In this document: positions 24,260 to 32,676 of the stretch, piece by piece
Layout of the letters: every line of letters begins with the position of its first letter
Numbering within the stretch: position 1 is the first letter of the stretch
Source: Dastarcus helophoroides
Taxonomy: Eukaryota > Arthropoda > Insecta > Coleoptera > Bothrideridae
DNA: 64,000 nt
Direction: 5' to 3'
Assembly: GCA_028583605.1 (NCBI GenBank)
Contig: CM053327.1
Coordinates: 36,402,126-36,466,125, forward strand
Made by a program: the position numbers and the translations under genes
Notes under the pieces: generated by a model
Database searches by the model: none
What the model was told of the DNA's origin: nothing
Seen by the model: only the letters and a program-made list of their open reading frames with translations

Positions 24260-24598
24260 TGTAACAAAATGTAGTTATAGAATTTGTACTAATGATTGTG
24301 TAGTCTAAGAAACTCCCTGGAAACATTTGATAACGGGAGGCGACCGCGAGAATGAATCATATGACAGATAAGCGCTCCAGATGTTTCCGCAAGCGATAAT
24401 CTTATTTGTACGGAGATCCGTTCTAGAAAACTGGAACGGTATAAATATGCGGTCGTCTTTTCCTCAGCAAGTCAGTTAGTCAGTTAGTCGGATAGTCTGA
24501 TAGTTGAGTGAATCATAAACGTAATGTTTCGAAATAAATTTGGAAATAAAGTTTTACAATTCACGAGCTTTTAATTTTCGAACCGATAACACGCAACA
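24260..24598 (+). mobile_element. Solo LTR related to the Gypsy element (plus orientation)
   Basis: It starts TGTAACAAAATGTAG and ends GAACCGATAACACGCAACA. This is the plus-strand version of the ends of the Gypsy LTR. It contains AGATAAG and CTTAT GATA motifs, TTCTAGAA, a TATA box (GGTATAAATATGCGG), the downstream TCAGTTAGTCAGTTAGTC initiator-like run and AATAAA. The length is 339 bp. The flanking four bases CTGT and CAGT differ at one position, consistent with an old, decayed target duplication. Confidence 0.8.
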
Positions 24599-25029
24599 CA
24601 GTTATGTTCCCACAACAAGTTTGAAACGTTTAATAAGAACTTCCATGCTTCTAGAAAGTTCTTATCTTAATCGAGGAAGTCCAGATCTTCTTTTGGGACG
24701 TTTAGATGTTTAACCAGTTACCGTAAAATTTTCAGAAATTTTAGAAAATCATCTTTCAGAAAATTGCAAAGTTCTGTCCCAGTTAGTTCTAAAAATTGGG
24801 CTCTAAGATCTTTCAGCCTTCTAAAAAATATGTTATGTATTGAAAGGTATAGAATCTTTAAATGAAACTTTTCAACTTATAACAAGTTCTAAGATTGTTA
24901 GTTTGGAAGGTTCAATAATAACTTGGAAATTTTTAAGAAGCTTTGCCATTTCTCCATCAAATGTAAAAAGTTTAACAGGAAATCTATGAAACAACGTCCC
25001 TTTAGAAAGTTTAGAACATTTAATAGGAA

Positions 25030-26648
25030 GATGCTAGCTTTAAGGAAGATCTAAACTTACAAAAGTTACAAAAAAGTCGAAATTTCTATAAAAGGATGAA
25101 ATTTTTAAAATAACTCGAATTTTTCAAAAACAAACTGAAAAGTAAAAATTTTGAATCGACATTTTTAAAGAAAATAAGATAAAATTTCCAAAAAAGCTGA
25201 AATTTTAAAAACGTGGAAATTTTCAATTTAGCAAGTCAAAATTTTGCGAAAAAGTGGAAATTTTGAAATAAGTATAGACATTCGCAAGATAAATGAAATT
25301 TTGAAAAAAATGTAGAATTATGTTTAAAAAAGTCCTCCATTTGAAGAAAGTCGAAATTTTCATAAAAAACATTTTCAAAAAGTTTTCAAAAGTTACAAAA
25401 AAGTCGAAATTTCAACAAAGAGTACAAAATTTTTAAAATAACTCGAATTTTTCAAAAACAAACTGAAAACTTTGGGAAAAAGTAAAAATTTTGAATCGAA
25501 ATTTTTAAAACAAATAAAATAAAATTTCCAAAATAGCTGAAATTTTAAAAAAGTGGATATTTTCAAAATTATCTTTCAAAATTTAGCGAAAAAATCGAAA
25601 TTTTAAAATAAGTATAGACATTCGCAAAATAAATAAAATTTTGAAAAAAATGCAGAATTATTTTTCAAAAAGTCCACAATTTGAAAAAAGTCAAAATTTA
25701 CATAAAAAATTTTCAAAAAGTTTTTAAACGATACAAAAAAGTCGAAATTTCAACAAAGAGTACATAATTTTCAAAATAACTCGAATATTTCAAAAACAAA
25801 CTAAAAACTTCGTGGAAAATTAAAAATTTTTAATCAAAATTTTTAAAACAAATAAAATAAAATTTCCAAAAAAGCTGAAATTTTAAAAACGTGAAAATTT
25901 TCAATTTGGTAAGTCAAAATTTTACGAAAAAGTTGAAATTTTGAAATAAGTATAGATATTTGCAAAATAATTAAAATTTTGAAAAAAATGCAGAACTATT
26001 TTCAAGAGTCCACCTTTTGAAAAAAGTCAAAATTTTCATAAATAATGTGTCCAAAAAGTTTTCAAAAGTTACAAAAAGTCGAAATTTGAACGAAAGTTCG
26101 AAATTTTAAAAATAACTCGAATTTTTCAAAAGCGAACTAAAAACTTCGTGGAAAAGTAAGAATTTTGAATCGAAATTTTTAAAACAAATAAAATAAAATT
26201 TCCAAAAAAGCTGAAATTTTAAAAACGTGGAAATTTTCAATTTAGTAATTTAAAATTTTGCGAAAAAGTAGAAATTTTGAAATAAGTATAGACATTCGCA
26301 AGATAAATAAAATTTTGAAAAAATGTAGAATTATTTTCCAAAGAGTCCACCTTTTGAAAAAAAGTAAAAATTACCATAAATAATATTTTCAAAAAGTTTT
26401 CAAAAGTTATAAGAAGTGGAAATTTGAACGAAAGTTCGAAATTTTAAAAATAACTCGAATTTTTCAAAAGCGAACTAAAAACTTCGTGGAAAAGTAAGAA
26501 TTTTGAATCGAAATTTTTAAAACAAATAAAATAAAATTTCCAAAAAAGCTGAAATTTTAAAAACGTGGAAATTTTCAATTTAGTAATTTAAAATTTTGCG
26601 AAAAAGTGGAAATTTTGAAATAAGTATAGACATTCGCAAGATAAATAA
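25030..26648. repeat. 340-bp A-rich satellite, left part
   Basis: The word GACATTCGCA or a variant recurs near 25279, 25619, 25965, 26285 and 26629, so units are about 320-350 bases. Each unit runs AACTCGAATTTTTCAAAA, AAATAAAATAAAATTTCC, AAAGCTGAAATTTTAAAAA, AAGTATAGACATTCGCAA. The last two units are nearly identical. The array is cut by the Gypsy insertion and resumes at 32677. Confidence 0.85.
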
Positions 26649-26784
26649 TGTTACGTGCGTTATCGGTTCGAATTGATACACGTGATGGATTTATTCCCAC
26701 TTTATTACTGAACTCAACTTGAATCACCACAATTTACAATTAACTCACTTCTACTAACTTACTAATTGCACTGATTCTAACTGA

Positions 26785-26818
26785 CTGACTCGAGGGAAAA
26801 CTGACCGCCTTTTTATAG
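26785..26818 (-). promoter_or_regulatory. TATA box and initiator of the LTR promoter (3' LTR copy)
   Basis: On the minus strand CTATAAAAAGGCGG lies at about 26804-26817. About 25-30 bases further on is GAGTCAGTCAGTTAG, which contains the arthropod initiator word TCAGT. The functional copy for the element is in the 5' LTR (32448-32481). The same TATA/TCAGT layout is seen in the solo LTRs. Confidence 0.65.
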
Positions 26819-26833
26819 TTTCGGCCCGCGTTC

Positions 26834-26846
26834 TTCCAGAATCTTC
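26834..26846 (-). promoter_or_regulatory. Perfect heat-shock element 1 in LTR U3
   Basis: The plus strand reads TTC-CA-GAA-TC-TTC, a perfect inverted three-pentamer heat-shock factor site. It lies about 18 bp upstream (on the minus strand) of the TATA box. The copy in the 5' LTR is at 32497-32509. The match is seen directly; binding is inferred. Confidence 0.75.
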
Positions 26847-26850
26847 GGCA

Positions 26851-26930
26851 GATAAGGCTTATCGAATGCCGAAATTTCTGGAACGCTTATCTGCCGTTTG
26901 TTTCGTTATCGCGGCCGCTTTCCCCTTATC
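26851..26930 (-). promoter_or_regulatory. GATA-motif cluster in LTR U3
   Basis: GATAAG (26851-26856), CTTATC (26858-26863), CTTATC (26886-26891) and CTTATC (26925-26930) form a dense set of WGATAR-type sites in both orientations. Comparable GATAAG/CTTATC arrangements survive in the three diverged solo LTRs of this window, although the surrounding sequence has changed. This suggests a functional enhancer module of the family. GATA-factor binding is an inference. Confidence 0.6.
26871..26883 (-). promoter_or_regulatory. Perfect heat-shock element 2 in LTR U3
   Basis: The plus strand reads GAA-AT-TTC-TG-GAA, with exact two-base spacing. The second copy is at 32534-32546 in the 5' LTR. Confidence 0.75.
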
Positions 26931-26931
26931 A

Positions 26932-26944
26932 GAACCTTCTAGAA
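26932..26944 (-). promoter_or_regulatory. Perfect heat-shock element 3 in LTR U3
   Basis: The plus strand reads GAA-CC-TTC-TA-GAA, with exact two-base spacing. The second copy is at 32595-32607 in the 5' LTR. Confidence 0.75.
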
Positions 26945-27013
26945 ACCTTTTTTATTTACTAAATTCTACAATTCTATCCTAAATCCTATTTCATCTATTT
27001 ACATTGCGTTACA

Positions 27014-27026
27014 CTGCCTCCCCCTT
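27014..27026 (-). other. Polypurine tract
   Basis: The minus strand reads AAGGGGGAGGCAG directly next to the 3' LTR. This is the expected position and composition of the plus-strand priming site for reverse transcription. Confidence 0.85.
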
Positions 27027-27043
27027 AGAAATGATCGTCCCGA

Positions 27044-27664
27044 TCAGTTCCAATCAGTCACTTCACCACTAAATTTGCATAGTCTGTTAAGGTGTACTAC
27101 TTTCATTTTACTCCTGGAGCTACGCTGGATCCTGTATACCAAGTCGTTGATCCTCTTCAGCACTTTGTACGGCCCTTCCCAAGATGGCGTAAACTTTGGC
27201 GAAACTCCTTTCTTTCGCTGAGGGTTGTATAGCCATACCAACTCGCCCTCACTGAAACCACCATGATTGGCACTCACGTCATACCTGGCCTTCATCCGGT
27301 CCATCGCCAAGTTGATCTTCGTCCGCACCAGAGCATGCGTCTCCAGTATCGCTTCCCTCAAGTCATCTACGAAACCCATCGTTTCCCTGGGGACCTCCCT
27401 TGGTGATCCAAACACCAAGTCACACGGAAGCCGCAGTTCCCTCCCGAAGATCACTTTTGCCGGAGTCTGACTTGTAGTTTCATGAGTTGCCGCGCGATAA
27501 GCCATCAGAAACAGTGGTAGATGTCGGTCCCAGTCGGTCTGATGTTTGGAAACGACCTTCGAAAGATGTTCCTCTAAGGTCCTGTTAAATCTCTCCACCA
27601 TTCCGTCAGACTGTGGATGAAGAGGTGTTGTTCGAGTTTTTCTTATTCCAAGAAGACGACACAC
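27044..27664 (-). CDS. Integrase C-terminal part (frame-shifted continuation of pol)
   Basis: These 206 codons continue the integrase in a different frame from the rest of pol. The first Met is internal and not a real start. Early residues contain HPQSDGMVERFNR, carrying the catalytic glutamate of the DDE triad. The C-terminal part has the GPY/F-type module (WEGPYKVLKRINDLVYRIQ) and ends HLNRLCKF plus a short tail. Integrase inserts the cDNA into the genome. The protein ends 30 bases before the 3' LTR with only the polypurine tract between, so there is no env gene. The frame change lies in the homopolymers at 27672-27679 (AAA/CCCCC on the plus strand). Confidence 0.85.
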   Translation of the reverse strand: MCRLLGIRKTRTTPLHPQSDGMVERFNRTLEEHLSKVVSKHQTDWDRHLPLFLMAYRAATHETTSQTPAKVIFGRELRLPCDLVFGSPREVPRETMGFVDDLREAILETHALVRTKINLAMDRMKARYDVSANHGGFSEGELVWLYNPQRKKGVSPKFTPSWEGPYKVLKRINDLVYRIQRSSRSKMKVVHLNRLCKFSGEVTDWN

Positions 27665-29976
27665 CTCTTGGAAACCCCCGATTCAAAGTTCCTTCCCTGG
27701 TCCGAGTGTAGTTCCAAGGGAACACCAAATCGACAGATGAAGTTGTCCACAAGAACCCTTGCGACTGTGGTGGCTTCCTGGTTCGGGATGGCATAAGCTT
27801 CAGGCCATTTACTGAAATAATCCATGGCCACCAGGATGTACTTGTTTCCATCGTCTGAAACTGGGAATGGTCCTGCCACATCGATTGCAATTCTTTCAAA
27901 TGGAGCTCCCACATTATATTGCTTCAGGGCCCCTTTGGTTCTCGTACGGGGACCCTTGGATGCAGCACAGGTGACACATTTCCGACACCACCGCTCGACG
28001 TCCTCCCTGCAGTTAACCCAATAGAACCGTTTTCGAACCTTCTCCAGGGTCTTGTTCATCCCTAGGTGTCCACCAGAGGTCCCATTGTGCACCTCCCACA
28101 AGACCTGTGGAATCTTCTCCTGAGGCACCACCAACTGCAAGTTGACACGCTTTCCATCCGCGCTTTCCCATGCTCTCTTCAGTACCCCGTCCTCGACCTG
28201 GAGGGATTCCCATTGAGCCCACAAATTCTTAAGAGCTGGACTTCTGTCGGAAACTTCTTGCCATTCCGGTCTGTCTCCAGCTTCTTTCCATTCCAATATG
28301 GGTCCGATATCAGCGTCGCTCCTCTGTAGCTTCCGAAGACCTTCAACAGTCCATTCGTCTTCTGGCTGGACAGAAGTGACCCTTATATCCACCATGTCCT
28401 CATGGTCCTCAACTCGTTTGCAGTGTTTGCAATCACCACAAGGTCTTCTGGACAAAGCGTCAGCGTTGTTATGCTGTCGTCCCGGTCGATGAAGCACCTT
28501 GAAGTGATACTGCTGAAGCCTTTCTAACCATCTAGCCGTCTGTCCCTCCGCGTTCTTCATTCGGAGTAACCAAGAAAGTGCCGAATGATCTGTCCTGATA
28601 AGGAATTCTTGCCCATATAAATACTTGTGGAAGTGTTCCACGGCCTTCACTATCGCAAGTAGTTCCTTCCTGGTGGTGCAATAGTTCCTCTCCGGCTTCG
28701 TCAGGATCTTGCTGTAATACTCGATTACTCTTTCTTCACCGCCTTGAACTTGGGACAGCACAGCTCCAATGCCGACGTTGCTGGCATCTGTGTCTAACAC
28801 AAACTTCCCATTCTGCTGAGGATACGCCAAGATAGGGCTTGTACACAAGGCGGACTTCAATTTTCGGAAAGCGGTATCACAGTCTGGAGTCCAGACGAAC
28901 GGCCTTCTTCCTTCCGTTAGTTGATGCAACGGCGCAGCGATGTTGGCGAAACCTTTCACAAATCTTCTGTAATAGGTACACAGCCCCAAGAAACTCCTCA
29001 GTTCATGTTTGTCTTTGGGTCTTGGCCAGTCACGAATTGCTTGAGTCTTGCTGATATTTGTTTCAACTCCTGCGGCTGATACAGTGTGACCCAAAAATTC
29101 TACTTTCCTTTGGAACAAAGAGCACTTCTTTGGATTCAGCTTTAAGTTGGCTTGCTTTAATCTGTCGAAAACTTCTTGAAGATTTTCCAAATGTTCTTTA
29201 AAGCTCTTGCCCATCACCATGACGTCATCTAGGTAAACCAAGCAGGTTTTCCAAGTGAGTCCTCGAAGTACCAGTTCCATTAGACGTTCGAAAGTAGCCG
29301 GTGCGTTGCATAGTCCAAAAGGCATAACCGTGAACTGATATAATCCACTCCCAGATGAAAAGGCCGTCTTTTCTTTGTCGTCGGGGTCTATGCTCACTTG
29401 CCAATATCCACTTTTCAAGTCCAAAGTTGAAAACCAGGTGGACCCAGACAAGGTCGTTAGGGTGTCATCAATTCTTGGCAAGGGGTAGCTGTCCTTTTTA
29501 GTGACGTCGTTTAATTTCCGGTAGTCGACACAGAATCTTGTTGACCCGTCCTTCTTTGTAACCAAGACTACAGGGGAAGACCATGGACTATTGGACTCCT
29601 CGATGACTCCATCCTTCATCATCTTCTTAACCAGTCCCGCGACTTCCTCTTGCTTGGCCACCGGTAATCTTCTAGGGGGTTGACGAATAGGTGTTGCATC
29701 GCCGGTGTTGATTTTGTGTCGAACTACGTCGGTCCTTCCTAGATTTCGGTCTCCATCGGTAAAAACGCCGTGGTTTTTCTTTAGAAATGACCTAGCCAAA
29801 ACTACTTCTTCCTTGGACAAGTGTTTCAAGTCCACTTCCAACTTGACTTGCCCAACCTTCGTTTTCTGAACTGGCGCACAACTGTCTCCCAAGGAGCTTA
29901 TTGAGGTTACCGGGGTACATACCTGCCAGAGTAGTACCCTTTTTGATTGAGCGTGCTGTTGGGAACACATTGGCAA
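27643..29976 (-). CDS. Pol: reverse transcriptase, RNase H and integrase N-terminal/core
   Basis: The open frame has 777 codons. The Met at 29976 is probably internal, since pol should be made as a Gag-Pol fusion. The RT domain spans about residues 80-300, with SPVVLVTKKDGSTRFCVDYR, LDLKSGYWQ and the catalytic YLDDVMVMG near residue 245. RNase H begins near 390 with FVLDTDASNVGIGAVLSQ and includes the TTRKELLAIV motif. The integrase zinc finger near 630 has H-H-C-C (HNGTSGGH ... CRKCVTC). The core aspartates lie in IDVAGPF (about 697) and HSDQGRNF (about 757). The frame ends early in FLE followed by a stop, just before the third catalytic residue. Its overlap with gag-PR is out of frame, because of a probable one-base change at the GGGG run 29912-29915. 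Confidence 0.95.
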   Translation of the reverse strand: MPMCSQQHAQSKRVLLWQVCTPVTSISSLGDSCAPVQKTKVGQVKLEVDLKHLSKEEVVLARSFLKKNHGVFTDGDRNLGRTDVVRHKINTGDATPIRQPPRRLPVAKQEEVAGLVKKMMKDGVIEESNSPWSSPVVLVTKKDGSTRFCVDYRKLNDVTKKDSYPLPRIDDTLTTLSGSTWFSTLDLKSGYWQVSIDPDDKEKTAFSSGSGLYQFTVMPFGLCNAPATFERLMELVLRGLTWKTCLVYLDDVMVMGKSFKEHLENLQEVFDRLKQANLKLNPKKCSLFQRKVEFLGHTVSAAGVETNISKTQAIRDWPRPKDKHELRSFLGLCTYYRRFVKGFANIAAPLHQLTEGRRPFVWTPDCDTAFRKLKSALCTSPILAYPQQNGKFVLDTDASNVGIGAVLSQVQGGEERVIEYYSKILTKPERNYCTTRKELLAIVKAVEHFHKYLYGQEFLIRTDHSALSWLLRMKNAEGQTARWLERLQQYHFKVLHRPGRQHNNADALSRRPCGDCKHCKRVEDHEDMVDIRVTSVQPEDEWTVEGLRKLQRSDADIGPILEWKEAGDRPEWQEVSDRSPALKNLWAQWESLQVEDGVLKRAWESADGKRVNLQLVVPQEKIPQVLWEVHNGTSGGHLGMNKTLEKVRKRFYWVNCREDVERWCRKCVTCAASKGPRTRTKGALKQYNVGAPFERIAIDVAGPFPVSDDGNKYILVAMDYFSKWPEAYAIPNQEATTVARVLVDNFICRFGVPLELHSDQGRNFESGVSKRCVVFLE

Positions 29977-32155
29977 CTCTCACAGGTACCTTCTGAGATG
30001 CTTTAACCACGGATCTCGCCACTAGCAAATTCTTGGAAATGTCATAAGTCGGTTCCACTAATCCAACGCAGCAGCCCAAATCTCCTTCCATCACAGCCAT
30101 AACCGTCTTCTCGCTGCTTCCCTGCACTACAGCTGTTTCGCAGGCAAACAGTCTTACCTCCTTTGGAGTGTCCTTTGGTGTAGTCAGGACAAGCTCTTCA
30201 TTTCCAATCTTTAAAATGTTCTGCGCTGGGTCGAAAGTAAAGCCATGTTGCCTGATTACGTCCATCCCCAGAATCAGTTCGTCTTCGATATCTGCCACCA
30301 ACACCCGATGCGAAATCCTTAGTTTTCCCAGACCAATCATGACGTCTGCCTCTCCTATAATTGGCGCAGTATCTCCCGTAACCGTTCTGAGGACCATTCT
30401 TTGCGACAGTACCTTCGGTTGCAACGGTAGGATGTTCCTTCGTGCCAAAGTAACCATGGCGCCTGTGTCCACTGTTGCCTGTACATTCCTTCCATCTACG
30501 CTGGCTGGCACTACCAAACTTTCCATGGTCCTCTTTATCTGTTTGATGGAAAGAGTTTTGGGGGCTCGTTGCTCGACACCAGCCAGTGAGTGCCCCTTCC
30601 CACTGGCTGATTTTAGTTTTCCTGCTGTGGGGCTTGTCGACTTCTTGGGGCCGACCTGCAGTCTTTCTTGAAAGTGCCCCGGTTTGCCACAGTTGTAACA
30701 TGTGCTTCTGTTGGATCTGCCTTTAAGAGTTCCTACCAGTTCTTGGATGCTCGCGTCCATTTTCTTTAAGCTAGCGCCTATGTTTGCGTTCATTCCCTTG
30801 ATTTCCTTCGTGTTAGCGCTTATTTCCTTCATGCTGGTGTTTATGTTTGCGAGATCAGTGTCATTCGCAGCCTCTTCGATGTCAACTTTCCTAATTCTCC
30901 GTGACGCCCCTGGCTCTGAAACCTTATAAGCAGCTTCAACCTCCAAAGCTCTAATCAGTGCCTCCCTTGACGTTCGGACGTTTGACAGGCGTATCACTCT
31001 CTGAACTTCCGGGTCTCTTATTCCTTCTATGAAGATTCTAACTGCGTGGAGTTCCAGAAAGTCGGTTGGTGCTGTTGGGTAGGCGATGTACGCCAGTCTT
31101 CTCACGTCAGCCTCGAATTCTTGCAGGGTTTCGCCACTTTTCTGCCTTCTTACTAGCAGCTGCGACTGGACGACTTGCTGCAAATGGTGGTCCCCAAATC
31201 TTAGCTCTAAAGCCCTAACTAGATCTTCATAATTGGCTTGTTCTTGATCCGATAGAGTTCGGAGTAATTCCAGAGCATCTCCGCGCAGGGATACCACTAA
31301 TGAGGTTGCCTTTGCTTCTTCCGTCCACCGATTTGCCTTAGCAGCAGCTTCGAACTGTTTTCTGTAGGTCTGGAAGGATGTTTTCCCATCATAGGTCGGA
31401 GGTTTCACTTTTTGGGAAGAGATAGCGGGTACACTTTCGGATTCGTGTTGTGTGACTTGTCCACTTAGCAACTTCTTCATGTTTTTTTCGATGTTGCTGA
31501 ACTTTTTCTGTGTTGTATTTTCCAAATCAAGAAGCTTGCTGTTGAATTTTTCTTTTACTTCTCCAATTTCTTCCCTGACTTCGCCAATCTCTTCCTGCAT
31601 TTCTTCTCTTATTCCAGTAATTTGTTCTTTCACTTCTTCTTTCATTTTTTCAGTTATATTTGCTAGTAGACTATGCAATTCTTGTTTTTCTGCATTCCTT
31701 TTCTGATCTTCTTCTTCTTTTTCTTGTCGTCTTCGTTCTTCCTCCTGTTCTTTTTCTTGTCGTCTTTCTTCTTTGTCTTGTCGTCTTCGTTCTTCCTCTT
31801 GTTCTTTTTCTTGTCGTCTTCGTTCTTCCTCTTGTTCTTTTTCTTGTCGTCTTCGTTCTTCCTCCTGTTCTTTTTCTTGTCGTCTTCGTTCTTCCTCTTG
31901 TTCTTTTTCTTGTCGTCTTCGTTCTTCCTCCTGTTCTTTTTCTTGTCGTCTTCGTTCTTCTTCCTGTTCTTTTTCCTGTCGTCTTCGTTCTTGCTTTTGT
32001 TCTTTTTCTTGTCTTCTTTGTTCTTCTTCCTGTTCTTTCTCCTGCCGTCTTCGTTCTTCATCTTGTCGTCTTCGTTCTTCATCGTGTTCTTTAAACATTG
32101 CGAATAACGCTTGCATTTGTTGTTCCATTTTGGCCGATTTTAATCTCGTATCCAT
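29792..32155 (-). CDS. Gag plus protease
   Basis: The frame has 787 codons, starting 156 bases after the 5' LTR. Residues 1-25 include MEQQMQALFAMFKEH. Residues 25-150 are repeats of RRRQEKEQEEE, and the charged coiled coil extends to about 240. A capsid-like Gag domain follows at about 255-430 (KPPTYDG, WTEEAKATSLVVSLRGDA, FIEGIRDPEVQRVIRLSN). Near 485 is a zinc knuckle, CYNCGKPGHFQ, whose final cysteine is missing in this frame. An aspartic protease follows at about 545-640 with VDTGAMV as active site and LILGMDVI as the C-terminal motif. Gag packages the RNA and the protease matures the polyprotein. The last 40 or so residues are probably out of frame after the GGGG run at 29912. A one-base change in the TTT at 30664-30666 could explain the lost cysteine. 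Confidence 0.93.
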   Translation of the reverse strand: MDTRLKSAKMEQQMQALFAMFKEHDEERRRQDEERRRQEKEQEEEQRRQEKEQKQERRRQEKEQEEERRRQEKEQEEERRRQEKEQEEERRRQEKEQEEERRRQEKEQEEERRRQEKEQEEERRRQDKEERRQEKEQEEERRRQEKEEEDQKRNAEKQELHSLLANITEKMKEEVKEQITGIREEMQEEIGEVREEIGEVKEKFNSKLLDLENTTQKKFSNIEKNMKKLLSGQVTQHESESVPAISSQKVKPPTYDGKTSFQTYRKQFEAAAKANRWTEEAKATSLVVSLRGDALELLRTLSDQEQANYEDLVRALELRFGDHHLQQVVQSQLLVRRQKSGETLQEFEADVRRLAYIAYPTAPTDFLELHAVRIFIEGIRDPEVQRVIRLSNVRTSREALIRALEVEAAYKVSEPGASRRIRKVDIEEAANDTDLANINTSMKEISANTKEIKGMNANIGASLKKMDASIQELVGTLKGRSNRSTCYNCGKPGHFQERLQVGPKKSTSPTAGKLKSASGKGHSLAGVEQRAPKTLSIKQIKRTMESLVVPASVDGRNVQATVDTGAMVTLARRNILPLQPKVLSQRMVLRTVTGDTAPIIGEADVMIGLGKLRISHRVLVADIEDELILGMDVIRQHGFTFDPAQNILKIGNEELVLTTPKDTPKEVRLFACETAVVQGSSEKTVMAVMEGDLGCCVGLVEPTYDISKNLLVARSVVKASQKVPVRVANVFPTARSIKKGTTLAGMYPGNLNKLLGRQLCASSENEGWASQVGSGLETLVQGRSSFG
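31735..32095 (-). repeat. 33-bp minisatellite inside gag
   Basis: About nine or ten units of 33 bases encode RRRQEKEQEEE repeats. They match each other closely except near the 5' end of gag. All three frames of both strands stay open here because the unit length is a multiple of three with no stop words, so several shadow frames appear. Length variation between copies of the element is likely. Confidence 0.9.
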
Positions 32156-32291
32156 AAGCGTATTTGAATGTTCACGAATTTATTTGACGCGCCTCGTATA
32201 ACTATTTAACAGTTTAAAAGGTCCGAGATAACGTCAACTACGACACCTGGCACGAATTTTTTTTCGAGTAATAAAGCACAATCCACGAACA

Positions 32292-32309
32292 ATCCCGCTT
32301 CTGACACCA
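32292..32309 (-). other. Primer binding site, tRNA-Leu-like
   Basis: The minus strand reads TGGTGTCAGAAGCGGGAT, two bases downstream of the 5' LTR. TGG at the start complements the tRNA CCA end. The rest fits the 3' end of a leucine tRNA acceptor stem as far as I recall, so the tRNA assignment is moderate. Confidence 0.75.
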
Positions 32310-32311
32310 AA

Positions 32312-32676
32312 TGTTACGTGCGTTATCGGTTCGAATTGATACACGTGATGGATTTATTCCCACTTTATTACTGAACTCAACTTGAATCACCACAATTTAC
32401 AATTAACTCACTTCTACTAACTTACTAATTGCACTGATTCTAACTGACTGACTCGAGGGAAAACTGACCGCCTTTTTATAGTTTCGGCCCGCGTTCTTCC
32501 AGAATCTTCGGCAGATAAGGCTTATCGAATGCCGAAATTTCTGGAACGCTTATCTGCCGTTTGTTTCGTTATCGCGGCCGCTTTCCCCTTATCAGAACCT
32601 TCTAGAAACCTTTTTTATTTACTAAATTCTACAATTCTATCCTAAATCCTATTTCATCTATTTACATTGCGTTACA
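32312..32676 (-). repeat. 5' LTR of the Gypsy element
   Basis: This 365-bp repeat is identical by eye to 26649-27013. It carries the active promoter for the element: heat-shock elements at 32497-32509, 32534-32546 and 32595-32607, the GATA cluster between them, and the TATA box near 32467-32480. Confidence 0.95.

Larger units (their letters stand above)
26649..27013 (-). repeat. 3' LTR of the Gypsy element
   Basis: The sequence begins TGTTACGTGCG and ends GCGTTACA (TG...CA on both strands). By eye it is identical to 32312-32676. On the minus strand the U3 part holds three perfect heat-shock elements and GATA motifs, then a TATA box, then a TCAGT initiator-like word. Two AATAAA signals follow (plus-strand TTTATT at 26689-26694 and 26702-26707). 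Confidence 0.95.
26649..32676 (-). mobile_element. Complete Ty3/Gypsy LTR retrotransposon, 6,028 bp
   Basis: The element reads on the minus strand: 5' LTR (32312-32676), tRNA-Leu-like primer site, gag-protease, RT-RNaseH-integrase, polypurine tract, 3' LTR (26649-27013). Gene order PR-RT-RH-IN and the integrase GPY-type C-terminus place it in Ty3/Gypsy (Metaviridae). There is no envelope gene. The flanks are ATAA on both sides (26645-26648 and 32677-32680), a 4-bp target duplication. Removing the element and one ATAA restores the satellite phrase seen intact at 26290-26320, so the insertion site is certain. The LTRs look identical over 365 bp, indicating a recent insertion. Three one-base frame breaks (near 30665, 29913 and 27675) disrupt the polyprotein. 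The tRNA-Leu primer suggests affinity with the micropia/mdg3-like group, but this is tentative. Confidence 0.95.

Noticed and set aside
21500..24598. A second Gypsy element bounded by the two LTRs at 21500 and 24260
   Set aside because: The LTRs are in opposite orientation, differ strongly, and nothing between them resembles gag or pol. They are two independent solo LTRs.
30168..30701. 167-codon frames on both strands over the protease region
   Set aside because: The protease motif VDTGA lies in the long gag-protease frame. The others have no domains and reflect its composition.
31660..32201. Plus-strand and off-frame open reading frames over the gag repeat
   Set aside because: The 33-bp unit has no stop in several frames, so these are shadows of the gag coding strand.
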